Shown one piece after another: positions 1 to 11,200 of a stretch of 64,000 nt of DNA. Every line of letters begins with the position of its first letter. The stretch's first letter is position 1. Where the stretch lies: assembly GCF_003711515.1 (NCBI RefSeq), contig NW_021167085.1:127507-191506 (forward strand). Direction: 5' to 3'. The notes under the pieces were generated by a model. That model ran no database searches and was not told where the DNA came from. It saw nothing but the letters and a program-made list of their open reading frames with translations. The DNA is from Sodiomyces alkalinus F11. Its lineage: Eukaryota; Ascomycota; Sordariomycetes; Glomerellales; Plectosphaerellaceae. The translations under genes were made by a program, and so were the position numbers.

Positions 1-67
1 GAGTCAGTGCTCAAGTGTCGTTACTCTCGTCTCTCTTCACCCCACCATCCTCCAACAACACCCCAAG

Positions 68-1726
68 ATGAGGAACACCGGCTCTCTCGCCTCCTTGGCC
101 CTGGTGCTGCCCGCCCTAGTCAGCGCCTCGGCGGACTGCAAGCCGTACGTCGACTACGAGAAGCTCGAGGACCTCCTCACCCTCGACGACCTCCTCTCGG
201 GCGCCCAGAAGCTCCAGGACTTCGCCGACGCCCACCACGGCAACCGCGTGTTTGGTAGTGGCGGCCACAACGCCACCGTCGACTACCTCTACGACTCCCT
301 CGTGGCCACCAACTACTTCGACGTCGTCAAGCAGCCCTTCACCGAGATCTTCGCCGACGGCGACGCCACCCTCACCATCGATGGCGAGACCGTCGCCGCC
401 GGCATCATGACCTACACCCCCGGCGGCTCCGCCACGGGACCCCTCGTCCTCGTCCCCGGCCTGGGCTGCACCCCGGACAGCTTCCCCGCCGAGGTGGCCG
501 GCAACGTCGCCATGGTGAGCCGTGGCGAGTGCACTTTTGCCGCAAAGTCCGTCTCCGCCAAGGCTGCGGGTGCCCTGGGCCTCATCATCTTCAATAACGT
601 CGCCGGCACGCTGAGCGGCACGCTGGGCGAGGCTTTCGGCGAGTACGCCCCCGTCGTGGGCATCAGCATGGAGGATGGCCAGGCCATCATTGCGAAACTT
701 GAGGCGGGCGAGGTCACTGTCGATCTCCAGATTGATGCTGTCGTTGAGGAGCGCGTCAACTTTAACGTCATTGCTGAGACGAAGGGGGGCGACCACGACA
801 ATGTTCTCGTTTTGGGCGGTCACTCTGACTCGGTGTCTGCCGGTCCTGGTATCAAGTATGTCCCTTGTCCCTTTTTTTTCTTCTTCTCCTCTCTCCCTCT
901 CTCTCCTTGATGCTAACGGAATGCAGCGACGACGGCTCCGGCATCATTGGCGTGCTGAACGTGGCCCTGGCCCTCACCCACTTCCGCGTCAAGAACGCCG
1001 TCCGCTTCGCCTTCTGGGGTGCCGAGGAGTATGGCCTGCTGGGCTCGTACTACTACATGAGGCAGCTGAACCAGTCGGACGTTGAGCTGTCCAAGATCCG
1101 CGCCTACCTCAACTTTGACATGGTACGTTTTTTTCTTCTTTTTCTTTTTCCTTTTTTTCCCCCTTTCCACTCTATCATCACCCAAAACTGACACCCCCCA
1201 GATCGCCAGCCCCAACTACATCTTCGGCATCTACGACGGCGACGGCGGCGCCTTCAACCTGACCGGCCCCCCCGGCTCCGACGTCCTGGAGCGCGACTTC
1301 GAGGAGTTCTACGACAGCGTGGGCCTGCCGCACGTGCCGACCGAGTTCAGCGGGCGGTCCGACTACGCGGCCTTCATCGAGAACGGCATCCCCTCGGGCG
1401 GCCTCTTCACGGGCGCCGAGCAGCCCAAGACGGCCGAAGAGGCGGCGCTCTTCGGCGGCCAGGCCGGCGTCGCCTACGACCCCAACTATCACCTCATCGG
1501 CGACGACATCAACAACCTCGACCACGACGCCTTCTACGTCAACACCCTCAGCATCGCCAACTCGGTCGCCAAGTACGCCATCAGCTTCGACTCGCTCGAG
1601 CCCGTCGACCTTGCCAGGCGCTATGCGGCCGCTGAGCGGGCTCGCCTGTTCAAGAGGACTGGTGTCTCTGCCCATGGCCACTCGCACTCCCACTCTGGTC
1701 CTTGCGGTGGCGGTGCCAAGAAGTAA
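68..1726 (+). CDS. Secreted M28-family aminopeptidase (aminopeptidase Y / leucine aminopeptidase 2-like), 3 exons
   Basis: Exons 68-855, 927-1122 and 1202-1726 join in phase to give 502 residues. The first intron has a GCTAAC branch site at about 912. Residues 1-20 are a signal peptide. A protease-associated (PA) domain covers roughly residues 110-220. The M28 zinc-peptidase core follows: GGHSDSV (His252), the INDDGSG segment that spans the first intron (bridging Asp264), AEEYG (Glu296/Glu297), NFDM (Asp327) and YHLIG (His425). All five metal-binding or catalytic positions are present, so it should be an active two-zinc exopeptidase that removes N-terminal residues from peptides, secreted or vacuolar. 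The length matches the roughly 500 residues usual for the family. The last residues form an unusual His/Gly/Cys-rich tail (HGHSHSHSGPCGG). It converges on the oxidoreductase gene downstream. The family call is firm; cell wall/extracellular versus vacuole is open. Confidence 0.93.
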
Positions 1727-2030
1727 GTCGGATGAGAGAAGTCTTTCGAAAGAGGAAAGCGAAATTCAATCAATCAAAACGGGCCAAGGACTCTTTCCTA
1801 GGAATCTTACCTATGTTATCAAGAGTTGGTTGGGTGTACAATGATGTTTTTCTCCCTCGGGGTGAATGGGACATGTGTATATACTAGGTATAAGGTACAT
1901 GTACCTTACCTAAAGTAGCGTCTGCAAGACGTAATATGAGATGAGACATGTGATGATGTACTTCCCCTATGGCTTCGTCCTCAGTCGCTTGTACTGTTTA
2001 CGATTCGTAATGCCGTCCTAAATACTTCCT

Positions 2031-3104
2031 CTACTGTCCAACCCCCTCCGTCTCGCCAATCCGAACAACCATCTTCTTCCCACGCACCTTCCCCTCCCTC
2101 AACGCCTTCAAAGCCCCCTCCAGCCCGTTCAACCCCCCAGGGGCAACCTCATGGGGATGCGGCTCAAGCCAACCAGCCTGCAGCCCCCTCTCAAAGACAC
2201 GCCCCCACACGGCGCCGAACAACCGCTCCTTCTCCTCCGGCTTATGCACGAGCCCAACGCTGGTAACGACCACATCCACGCTCGGGTCCGCCGCCGAGTA
2301 ATCACTCCCCGGCAAAACGACCGTCACGCGCGGTTTCCTTCCCCTATCGTCCGGCGGGCCGGCAATAGCACGACTCAGCGTAACGAAGGTCCCTTGCTCC
2401 GACACCGCGTCGAAGACATCCCTGGCACCGTCGGGCCCCGCAGCCGCACGTATCGCCTCGACAAGAGACTCCGGCGTCGCGTGCGCGGTATAATCGACCA
2501 GGACGTCCCCGCGGGCCGCCTCCAGCATCGACGCGACGAACGCGCTGTTCTTGCTCCCCACGGCGATGACGGGGTGGATGTTCGCCCTCAGGGCGAGTTT
2601 GATCGCGTACGCGCCAATCGCGGTCGACGCGCCGTAGACGACGAGCGGTCTTCCCGGCGTCCCGTCATCATCCCGCGCCGCCGAGGCCGCGTCCCAGGGC
2701 GAAGGGAACTCGAGTTGGTGGAAAAGCGCAACGGCAGCCGTGTACGCGGCCAACGGTAACGTAGCGGCCTCCTCGAAGGAAACGGACGCGGGCATGTGCA
2801 TGACGGTGTGCGACGGGGCGAGGGCGTACTCCGCAAACGCACCGGCGGGGGTGAGCATGACGTGGAAAGCGGCCACGCGGTCGCCCTGGGCGAAACCGAC
2901 CACGCCGTCACCCACCGACTCGACGGTGCCCGCCACGTCGTCGCCCGAGTTGTCCGGCTTGTTCTGCCACCACGGCAGTTTCCAGTCTTTGGGGTTCGTG
3001 CCAGCCACGGCGACCTTGATGAGGACTTGGTCTGGTCCCGGGATGGGGACGGGGCAATCGGTTACGACGACCGAGGTGTCGGGATGGACGATGGCGACCT
3101 TCAT
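2031..3104 (-). CDS. Medium-chain reductase (enoyl reductase / quinone oxidoreductase-like), single exon
   Basis: An uninterrupted 357-residue frame. The N-terminal GroES-like half contains GTNPKDWK and GDDVAGTVESVGDGV, typical of zinc-independent MDR enzymes. The Rossmann half has a VVYGASTAIGAYAIKLA nucleotide-binding motif at about residues 152-168. The structural-zinc cysteine cluster of classical alcohol dehydrogenases is absent. By family it should be an NADPH-dependent reductase of quinones, enones or polyketide-type enoyl groups (the toxD/trans-enoyl reductase group in fungi). No polyketide synthase or other biosynthetic partner lies nearby, so the substrate is unknown and a role in secondary metabolism is not supported here. 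The start is the only ATG that leaves a complete GroES fold. Confidence 0.9.
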   Translation of the reverse strand: MKVAIVHPDTSVVVTDCPVPIPGPDQVLIKVAVAGTNPKDWKLPWWQNKPDNSGDDVAGTVESVGDGVVGFAQGDRVAAFHVMLTPAGAFAEYALAPSHTVMHMPASVSFEEAATLPLAAYTAAVALFHQLEFPSPWDAASAARDDDGTPGRPLVVYGASTAIGAYAIKLALRANIHPVIAVGSKNSAFVASMLEAARGDVLVDYTAHATPESLVEAIRAAAGPDGARDVFDAVSEQGTFVTLSRAIAGPPDDRGRKPRVTVVLPGSDYSAADPSVDVVVTSVGLVHKPEEKERLFGAVWGRVFERGLQAGWLEPHPHEVAPGGLNGLEGALKALREGKVRGKKMVVRIGETEGVGQ

Positions 3105-3786
3105 CGTTGTCGGCCTGCTATAGAACGGTCTGAGTATGCGTAATCCGTGGAGATGTCAACACAAGTAGCTGCTAGGTGAAGTTGAGGGTCAAGATGAAGG
3201 TGAAGGTGATGGCGGGGAAAGACCGCCAAGCTCTGTCCTCCTGGGCCCATGTCTCCTATATATTCAGACCGTTCCTCTTTCGAGACTTTGCCGGTCCCAG
3301 TCCCCATCGATATTCATGACCACAGACGGGCGGGGCCCGGTTTGCTATTTGTCAGGAAGGGTCCGGAATGGACTCCTAGTGACGTTAATGAGGCAAAGGA
3401 GGGGGTCGGATTGTGAAGTCCGGGAGCGAAGTGGGGGGGGGGGGGAAGAAGCGTAGTCGAGTGGTGATGGTGACGTGATGAGGGAACCGTTTTCCATTTC
3501 CGTTTTCCGGTATCCGATATTTGTGGCTTGTGTTATTCTCTGTTGCTTGGTAATCACCTTCCCCTGTACCTTACGTAACGTAAAGTACGGTCGTAAGTAA
3601 CCCGTAAACCCGAAAGCCGCCGAGTCATGTGATACACAGTCAGATTAACGTCTACCTAGTCTAGGTACCTAAGGTACTGTTGTTCAACTCAACCATCGCT
3701 CATGCCATCCCCATTCCTAAAAATGTACTAACGATTGTCCCCATGTTCATCCCGACGTTGAATCACTCTCGATGCCTCTACCTCCT
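3105..3786. other. Intergenic region between two minus-strand genes
   Basis: No convincing gene. It holds the promoter of the oxidoreductase, a run of 13 G at about 3426-3438, and GGTACC/AAGGTAC-type palindromic stretches around 3655-3680. The short frames here have no recognisable domain. Confidence 0.6.
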
Positions 3787-5997
3787 TCATTCGATCGCGC
3801 TAAGCCTCTCGGCCAAGCTGGGTACGCGACTGTACCGTTGAGGCTCATCCTCCAAGTCAATGGCTCGCGTGGACGCCGGGGTAAAGTTTCGCACTCCTCT
3901 GACCCCCCTATCCCTATCCAGACCGGCACCACCTTGTTTCGTACTGCCGTGTGACGCCATAGAGGTCGAACGGTCGACCATGTTCCAGGCCTGTGTCTTG
4001 ACATTCTCGTTCGTGGAGGCTCGACGCACCGTCGCTTCCGTGGGCGGGAGCCCGAGAGTCTCCCGAGACAAGACTCGTCTCTCAACCTCGCCATGCGTCG
4101 ATATTTCCCGAGTTGCGCCGGCGGCGGCGGCGGCAGCAGCAGCAGCAGAGGAGACACGCGCGCCGGATGAGCCGACCTGGTTTTCCTTGCGTGACTTGAC
4201 CTCGAACGCGGGGACCATGGGGCTGCATTTGCCGTCCGACAAGGGGCCGGCTGGGAGTTCGATAAAGGAGTTGGCCAGCGTGGCCGCGAGTTCCGTGTCT
4301 ATGTACGTTTGCGGGTACGACGCACCTGAAAAAAATGGCCATGGCCGTTGATTAGTATTGCAGAGAGAGAGAGAGAGAAAAAAAAAAGAGAGACATAAAA
4401 CAAATGGACACGTTACGAGGCGGGCGTGGCGAAAAGGGAAGAAAGAGGAAGCTTGGCCTCACAGTTTGTCAATCCACCGCCCTCGCTACCAATCGGTGTG
4501 TTCGTATGCATTCTGCATGGCACCGCGGTGCCGTCCCCTCCACGCCGCTGATACATCACCTCGGACTTTCGGTCGCCTTCAAAGGTTCCGTCACCCTGGA
4601 ACGGCATGTTGGCATGGCCGCCGTGGTAAGAGGAGGAGGCATAGTCCGGCATGCTCAGATCCCCCGACGTCGCGAGGCTTCCCTCCCTCGCAGGATGTCG
4701 ATAGGCAGCAAAGCGTGCGTCGCCGTAGCCCAGACCGGCCGCCGTCGTCCCAACATCCTTGTTGAGGTTGCGGCCCCAATCAAGAGCCGACGCGCCGATG
4801 GGATTGGGTGCCGGAGCTTGGGAGCTCGACACGTACGGGCCAGGCGTTTGATACTGCGTCCCAAATACGCGAGGAAGATCCCGGGGGTCCTTGATCCCCT
4901 TGGCAGCTGCGGCGGCCACGCTGGCGGTGTGAATACGAGCCGAGGCGGCGGCCTGGCGACGAGGAGAATGGAGGTGCGAATCGGAACCTTCCTCCGGACG
5001 TTGCGTGGGCACCGGCGATATGGCGGTGAGAGGTGTACAACGCCACATCGAGGGGCAAGGCCACGCGATGGAAGCGGCCTCGAGGACATCTGTCAAGTCG
5101 GAAGAGATGGTAAAGTAAGTCAATTGTTTACTGTAGCCAAAAGCGATGGGGAGAATTCCGGCACTGGGGGGACGAGCGAGAGGTGACATACGGAGGGGTG
5201 CATGCTGGAAGGAAAAGACAACGATATTCTTCACACGCTCCATGCCGGGGAAAAGAAAAGCAGAATCGCGAACGAAGCCCTCGCTGATGACCAGCTTGAT
5301 GCGGCCCCAGGTGTCGGCCGCGCTCCAGTAGTTCTGGTGGATGACTTGCTCATCGAAAGCGGGGAATGTAAGGGGGTTGAGCTCGCCAGTCTTGCTGAAA
5401 TCTATGCTTATTGCGGTGCGTCAGTTCAATCCCGTCTTTCACGAGTCGAAAAAGGGCCAAGGAAGGTCGTACGAAAGGAGCTGTTGATGACATACGGCCA
5501 TGCGCCTTCTCCGTCAAATATAGATGAACTACAGAACCCTACAACGTGAGTAACGCCTTCAATAACCGGATCATGACGACGGGGAATTTGGTATGAGATG
5601 ACAGGCTCTGCTTACGCTACGAGGGCACCGTCAATGAAGACTCGCGCCTCATACTTGATCAACTCGGGATGCCTGGTATAGCTTCGGCTCTGAGGACTGA
5701 GGGTGGGCGTGTGCCAAGAATGGCATGAGATGCTGAAAGGCTCACCGGCCGAGAGACTCGGGATGAAGCAAGTCATAACGGGGAGAAGGCTGTAGTGGCC
5801 GGGTTGGCGGCTAAATTCTGAGGAGAATTGTCAGCTTGGTCGAGCCACATCACACAGCGATGTCAGGCAATAGGAATGGCCAGTAGCAAAACAGACGTAC
5901 CATGATCGTTGATGACTTGACAGCCGACCTTGAACTCCTTGATGGGAACTTTGCTGTCCCCAGGGAAGAGGAGGACGTCCCAATCGTCGTATCGCAT
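3787..5997 (-). CDS. Protein of unknown function, 6 exons, 576 aa
   Basis: Exons, read on the minus strand, are 5997-5901, 5817-5616, 5528-5473, 5401-5192, 5089-4463 and 4325-3787. All junctions are GT...AG and keep phase, ending at a stop at 3787-3789. The first roughly 190 residues look like a compact folded domain (start MRYDDWDVLLFPGDSKVP, later YWSAADTWGRIKLVISEG and FSFQHAPLHVLEAASIAWP). They are rich in aromatic and beta-type segments. The remainder is low-complexity and probably disordered, with an Ala-rich run (AAAAAAAAAG, about residue 430) and many Ser/Pro/Gly. I do not recognise the family. Conserved-looking blocks on both sides of each intron, and phase agreement over six exons, argue strongly for a real gene. 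There is no signal peptide or membrane segment, so it is probably intracellular. The third exon has only 56 nt. Confidence 0.72.
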
Positions 5998-6829
5998 GGC
6001 GGGGGAACTCGACGGAAGATGACAGCACAAAGAAGAAATAAAGCGGGGGGGACAAAAGGAAAAGGGAAAGCAGAAAGGAGAAAAGATGATGTTGGGCAAT
6101 GCTGGGAAACTTGATCGGCGGCCACGATGAGACTTCTCCAAGTCGGCAAAGGTCCTAGAGTTGAAGCTGGTGATATGATGGGTGATATGATGGGTGATAT
6201 GATGGGTGATGAATGATGATGGACTTTGGTCTAAAAAGAAGCTGAAGTCGCGTGGAAGCAAAGCCGTACGTAGGTAAAAGTATGCGTAGGGGAAAGACTT
6301 TACCTTTGGTAGGTTCAAGCCATGAACCTTTCAGCAGACCAGAGATGCATTGCTCCAAGCGCGAGGGAACAGCAAATCCGTCCGATTAGAATTCAAAACA
6401 GCACAGGAGACAGACCAGTAGAAGGTTAAGACTTCGAGTGACATGTCATCTCCCGGGTTGTTGCTTCTCTCTTATTCTCTCTATACTCTCCCTCGTCGTT
6501 TCCTTTCAAGCCGCGCATCTGCTCTGCTTCCGTATATCACCCCCCTGACTGGACACCAGACAGATCGAGGAATCAGGGGCATCTGCTGTACTCCGCACAT
6601 TGCGCTGCAAATCAAACCCCTCGAGAGGCGAACCGAAACACATGAGCAGTCAAAAGCACGTATGGGAAATGAGGTCGTGAAAGACCGAGCACGAGTGAGT
6701 AAAAAGTAAAACGACAAAAGGAATACCTTACTCTAAGAAAGTAGGTCTCTTCCACCACCGCTGTATATGTACACAGTTGATCTTCTCTTCCTCCTCTTCC
6801 TCCCACTGGACGCTGTTTCCTTTCTCGAT
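5998..6829. other. Intergenic / 5' leader region
   Basis: Upstream of the unknown six-exon gene and downstream of NDUFB8. It contains a 12-bp tandem repeat at 6169-6204 and otherwise only short frames without domains. Several transcript-leader-like pyrimidine stretches are visible. No gene is supported. Confidence 0.55.
6169..6204. repeat. 12-bp tandem repeat, 3 perfect copies
   Basis: Unit GGTGATATGATG is repeated three times without mismatch (6169-6180, 6181-6192, 6193-6204), followed by a degenerate partial copy. It lies in the presumed leader of the gene at 3787-5997. Confidence 0.9.
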
Positions 6830-7578
6830 TTATGGCTCCGGATCGCCCTCTTGCCTGGCCTGCTCGTAGTCAGCGCTATGTTCAAACGTTCAAACATTCC
6901 CCCCCCCCCCCCCCCCCCGGAAAAAACTCACCCTGACAGCGCTCGCTCCGCCAAGCTCCCTCTCCAGACCACCCTCAAACTCCCTCGGGAAGGCGCGCTT
7001 GTCGGGATAGGCGGCGTAGACGGTACCGAGGACGACCAGGAAAGTGGCGACAAAGGTGCCAATCATGGCCAGGCCGGGACCCGTGGTGGTCCAGGTGTAC
7101 TCGTAGGGCGAGAACATACCCAGCATGTCGTTGTCCTCGTGCACGGGCTCGCCAAAGTTGCGCCTTTCCTGCTTGTCCCACCAGTCTCCGTAGGGGTCGC
7201 GGTGCTGGCGCTTGATGAAGGGGGGGTTGACGTAGCCGCCGTTCTGCCCGAACGCACGTAAAAGGTTAGCCTTTGCTGTCGCCTCTCCATATGGTCACCC
7301 CATATCCGCCCGTCTCTTCTTCTTTTTTTTTTGTCCCTTCTTTTCTTCCTCTTTTGTCTTCCAATTCAAAAGGTTGTATGACGAACCATGCCGGGGTCTT
7401 CGGCCTCCGTCAGCTGCGGATAGTCGGGGTACTTGGCCTCGATGGTCTTCTGGTCGTTGATGCCATCGGGGAAGAAGGTACGTCGTTGCTGGATGGCGGG
7501 TAGTTGTCGGGCCGGGCCAGCCAGGGCAGCACTGGCACTGCGGATGGTCGACACCCGCGCGATACGTCGGGACAGCAT
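6830..7578 (-). CDS. NADH:ubiquinone oxidoreductase (complex I) subunit NDUFB8/ASHI homologue, 3 exons
   Basis: Exons 7578-7387, 7243-6932 and 6859-6830 encode 177 residues. The N-terminus (MLSRRIARVSTIRSASA) is an Arg/Ser-rich mitochondrial presequence. It is followed by YPDYPQL, then DPYGDWWDKQERRNFGEP, the conserved block of the B8/ASHI accessory subunit. A single membrane helix (roughly ATFLVVLGTVYAAYP) comes next. This subunit sits in the membrane arm of respiratory complex I on the inner mitochondrial membrane and is structural rather than catalytic. The first intron has an off-consensus donor (GTTCGT). The second contains a 20-bp poly(C) tract next to its donor. The last exon encodes only nine residues and the stop. 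Upstream, SWR1 is divergently transcribed. Confidence 0.9.
6899..6918. repeat. Poly(C) tract of 20 bp inside an intron
   Basis: Twenty consecutive C on the plus strand (G on the transcript) lie within intron 2 of the NDUFB8 gene, about 13 bp from the donor site. Confidence 0.95.
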
Positions 7579-8205
7579 CTGGGACGGGTTAATCGATGGC
7601 TGGTCAGTTGGAGGGTTCTCCGAGTAGAATTGTCATAATGGCATAACAAAAGGAAGAAAGAAGACTTGCCGTGGCCAATTGGTGGTCTAGACGCAGCCCA
7701 ATTGATTCAGTGGGTTGTCGTTGTGGTTGTGATGTAGCCGCGGGCTTCACTTGATGATTGCACAGGAATTACCGTCTGAGGGAGATGGATGTTGGTGCCT
7801 GAGGCGTTCAGTTTAGTTGGTGAATCACGTGTCCATTGACGCATTTGAGTGGTCAGAGTGTGAGTGCGCTGAGGTAATCTCTAAAACCTAGAGGTATGTA
7901 CCTCCCAGTACCAAACAACCAAAGCAAACAAGGGGGGGGTCCACTCGTTCACTCGTTCACTCCATCCACTCCATCACCATCCCCAGTCAACCCCCAAAAA
8001 TTCCCGGCTTCAAAACTTTTTGCAGGCATCGTCCCGAAATCCATCAAATTCCGTCACAACTCGCGACACCGTGCCCTGGACATGCTCAGACTTCGACATA
8101 GAGTTTCTTGGATTATGACGAATTCCCAGATCTAATTTTTATCCCCTCAAATGCCCCTTTCGTCGAGACCCCGACCCTCCCTCTCTCCTCCGTCCCGTTG
8201 CTATT
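7579..8205. promoter_or_regulatory. Divergent promoter region between NDUFB8 and SWR1
   Basis: 627 bp separating two divergently transcribed housekeeping genes. It must contain both promoters. CT-rich leader sequence (ccctccctctctcctcc) lies directly before the SWR1 start. No specific operator can be assigned by eye. Confidence 0.55.
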
Positions 8206-11200
8206 ATGACCGAGACCGCGTCACCCAACATCGCGCATCGAGACGAGTCCTCTCCCACCCCTAATCACGTCCTTCAACCCGCGCCCACCATTATCGAGGG
8301 CTCGAAACCGTCGACCGATGCTCTCCAAGATTCCTCGTCTGAGCTTAGTGACCTCGATGCGACGACAAATGCCCATGATTTCGATTTCGACTTCGATCTC
8401 GATTCTTACCCACCAACACAACCACCCGGACACGAACAACCCACAGCATCTGACCAGCAAGAAGCTGACGAACATGAGCATCCATCAAAGAGGAGGCGTC
8501 TCGATCAGACCCCACCACCTCCTTCGACACGCGTCAAGGGGAAAAAGATCTCTCCTCCCTGGAAGAAAGTCATCGCCGATGGTCCAACATCATACACCGA
8601 GAATGGTCGCCGCAAATCTGGCAGGATCAACCTCGCCCTTCCCAAACAACAGGACCAGCAATCTCCATCTCCTAGCTATGAGCTAACGCGAACCTCACGC
8701 GCCGTATTTCAAGAAACCCAAGGCACCAGCACCACGCCCACAAAGCGTATCAAGAACAGCCCCGCCTCGACAAACGGCCATGTTTCCTCCCAACAGAGAC
8801 CCACCCCTCGCTCGAACAATGTCTCGAGGAGCACGGGCAAAGCTACCTCGGCGAAAGCTCCCCAGTCCTCCAAGTCATCCACACGAGGTTCGTCTTCTCG
8901 AGCCTCTTGGAAAAGAACCCCGTCACCGCCGACTCAACCGACCAGACACTCCAATCGTGCGAGGAAACCTACGCGAACCTCTTTGGACGGCGACACCACT
9001 GCTACCCCCCCTTCCTCCACCCGAGACGACGCAAGGCACACCACACAAGAACTCCCCGCCCGCCCAACGAGAATACGGCTTCGTGTCCGAGGTGTGGGAG
9101 GTAACATACCTCTGCTCCACCCCGGCCAAGTCGGCAAACGAGCCAAGATCGGTCTTACATTTGAAGAATACTGGGAAAAGGCAGGCGATATCCCGCTGGA
9201 AGATGGTGGTTATGTTGCCGAGGATGAGAGGTATACGGAGGACATGGCCAAGCAGGATGCCCGCATAATACTTCGCGTCGAAGAGGCAGTCGAGCCAGGA
9301 GGTATCCTATCGAGGGAGCGGTGCTCCGCTTTCGTCCCAGAACCCGCGGACGACCCGCCTCGCCAGTGGGCGCACCTGGATCACATGGTCCGGGCCGCCA
9401 CGAACTTCCGCAAACTCATGCTCGCCGAGCAACAAAGACACCGGTCGCAGGCCAAGAAGCTGGCCGAGGCTTGCCGAGACGCCTGGCTACGCAAGCAACC
9501 CAAGTCCGCCGAGGAGCTCGAGGCGGAGGCTCGCGAGGCCTGGATCGCCCGGTACCGCGGGGTGATGAGGTCTATGTACGGGACTTGGGAGAACGTGCGC
9601 GCCGAGATCAACCGACGGAGACTCCGGGAATGGGAAGTCGAAGAACAGCGCCGCGTCAAGGCCGCGCTGAACGAAGCGGTCACTCTCTCGGAGCAGAAGT
9701 TGCAGGCGCAGCGGGGGCAGCTAGAGTCGGAAGAGGACGACGACGACGACGACGACGGCGACGAGGACGAGGACGAGGACGAGGAAGAGGATGCCGAGAT
9801 GGACCTCGACGATGAAGACCTGGATGGTGATATAGACGACAGCGACGATGAAAAATCTACATCTGACGACGGGGATGCTTCCTCTGATTCCACAGGCGAC
9901 GAAGAAGACAACGACGACGTCATGTCTTCCTCCGACGAAGACGAGGAGGAGGAAGCCAGCGAGGGCGGCTTGACGGATGCCGCCGACGAGACTCTCACCC
10001 AGGAACAGTTGCGAGCGAAGTATGCCAACTTGCCGGAACTGCATAAACTGGAGCCCAAACCCGACAAACCGCTTCCTAATGGCACGGCGGCGGCCAGTCC
10101 TGGTACCAGTGTAAACGCCGACGAGCCTGACCAAACAAGCGATGAATCGATTGACATGGATGATGATATGGGTTCTACAGAGGAGGACAGCGATGAGAGT
10201 GGAGACGAAGAAGACTCAGTAGAAGAGGATTCTGAGGAAGAAGGAGAGCCTGCTGGGCTTTTGGGTCTCTTCTTTGGACAATCCGAGTTGAAGAAATTGC
10301 AGGCAGAGGCCACGTCCGACTCGCCCGACCAGCGAGACGACACATCCATTCAGCAGGCGCCCGACGGCGATACGGCCGAGGGCGCACAATCCGCCACCCC
10401 CCAGGCGTTGCCCCTAGCGTCGTGGGATGGCGAGAAGAGAGACGATGGTCCTGGTGGTTTCGAAGACGATGATGAAGAGCCAGATCTGGTCCAAATCCCC
10501 GACCCCACCTCGACCGGCCGACCAACGCCAACGCCAACAACGCGAACGCCTGGCCAAGCGGCCTCGACACCAAAGACGTCAACAGCTGAACCTCCTCCCG
10601 TGACAAACGGGATAACGCCAGCCCCTGAAGGGCAAGAAAGCACCGCAGAATCGGCAGAGCGAATACTGGACCAGCCTGTCGACGCAGATGTCGATATGAT
10701 AGATCCGCCTAATGGAATCGAACCCGTCGTTCCAGAATTGTCCGTCACTTCGCCCAAGTCTACCACCAAGCTTATCAGCTCCGACACAGACGCTATCACC
10801 CGCCCAGCAACCTCGCCACGAAGTCACTCGCACTCGCCATCCACTTCAGATACAAAGCCGTCTGACCCGGAGACAACCTCCCTGACTGCGAGAGTGAAGG
10901 GGGGGGGAACCAGTCGATCCGCCTCACCCAGCCAGTCCTGGACTCCCAAAACCGAGATCCCGTCGTTGCTCCGTGGCACGCTGCGCGAGTACCAGCATTA
11001 CGGCCTGGACTGGTTGGCCGGGCTCTATGCCAACAACACGAACGGTATCCTCGCGGACGAGATGGGCCTCGGAAAGACCATCCAGACCATCGCCCTGCTG
11101 GCGCACCTGGCTTGCCATCACGGGGTCTGGGGTCCTCACCTGGTCATCGTGCCGACCAGCGTCATGCTCAACTGGGAGATGGAGTTCAAAAAGTGGTGTC

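Noticed and set aside
116..823. 235-codon frame antisense to the M28 aminopeptidase exon 1
   Set aside because: It has Val/Gly/Glu-biased composition typical of the antisense of GC-rich coding DNA, while the plus strand has a clear zinc-peptidase.
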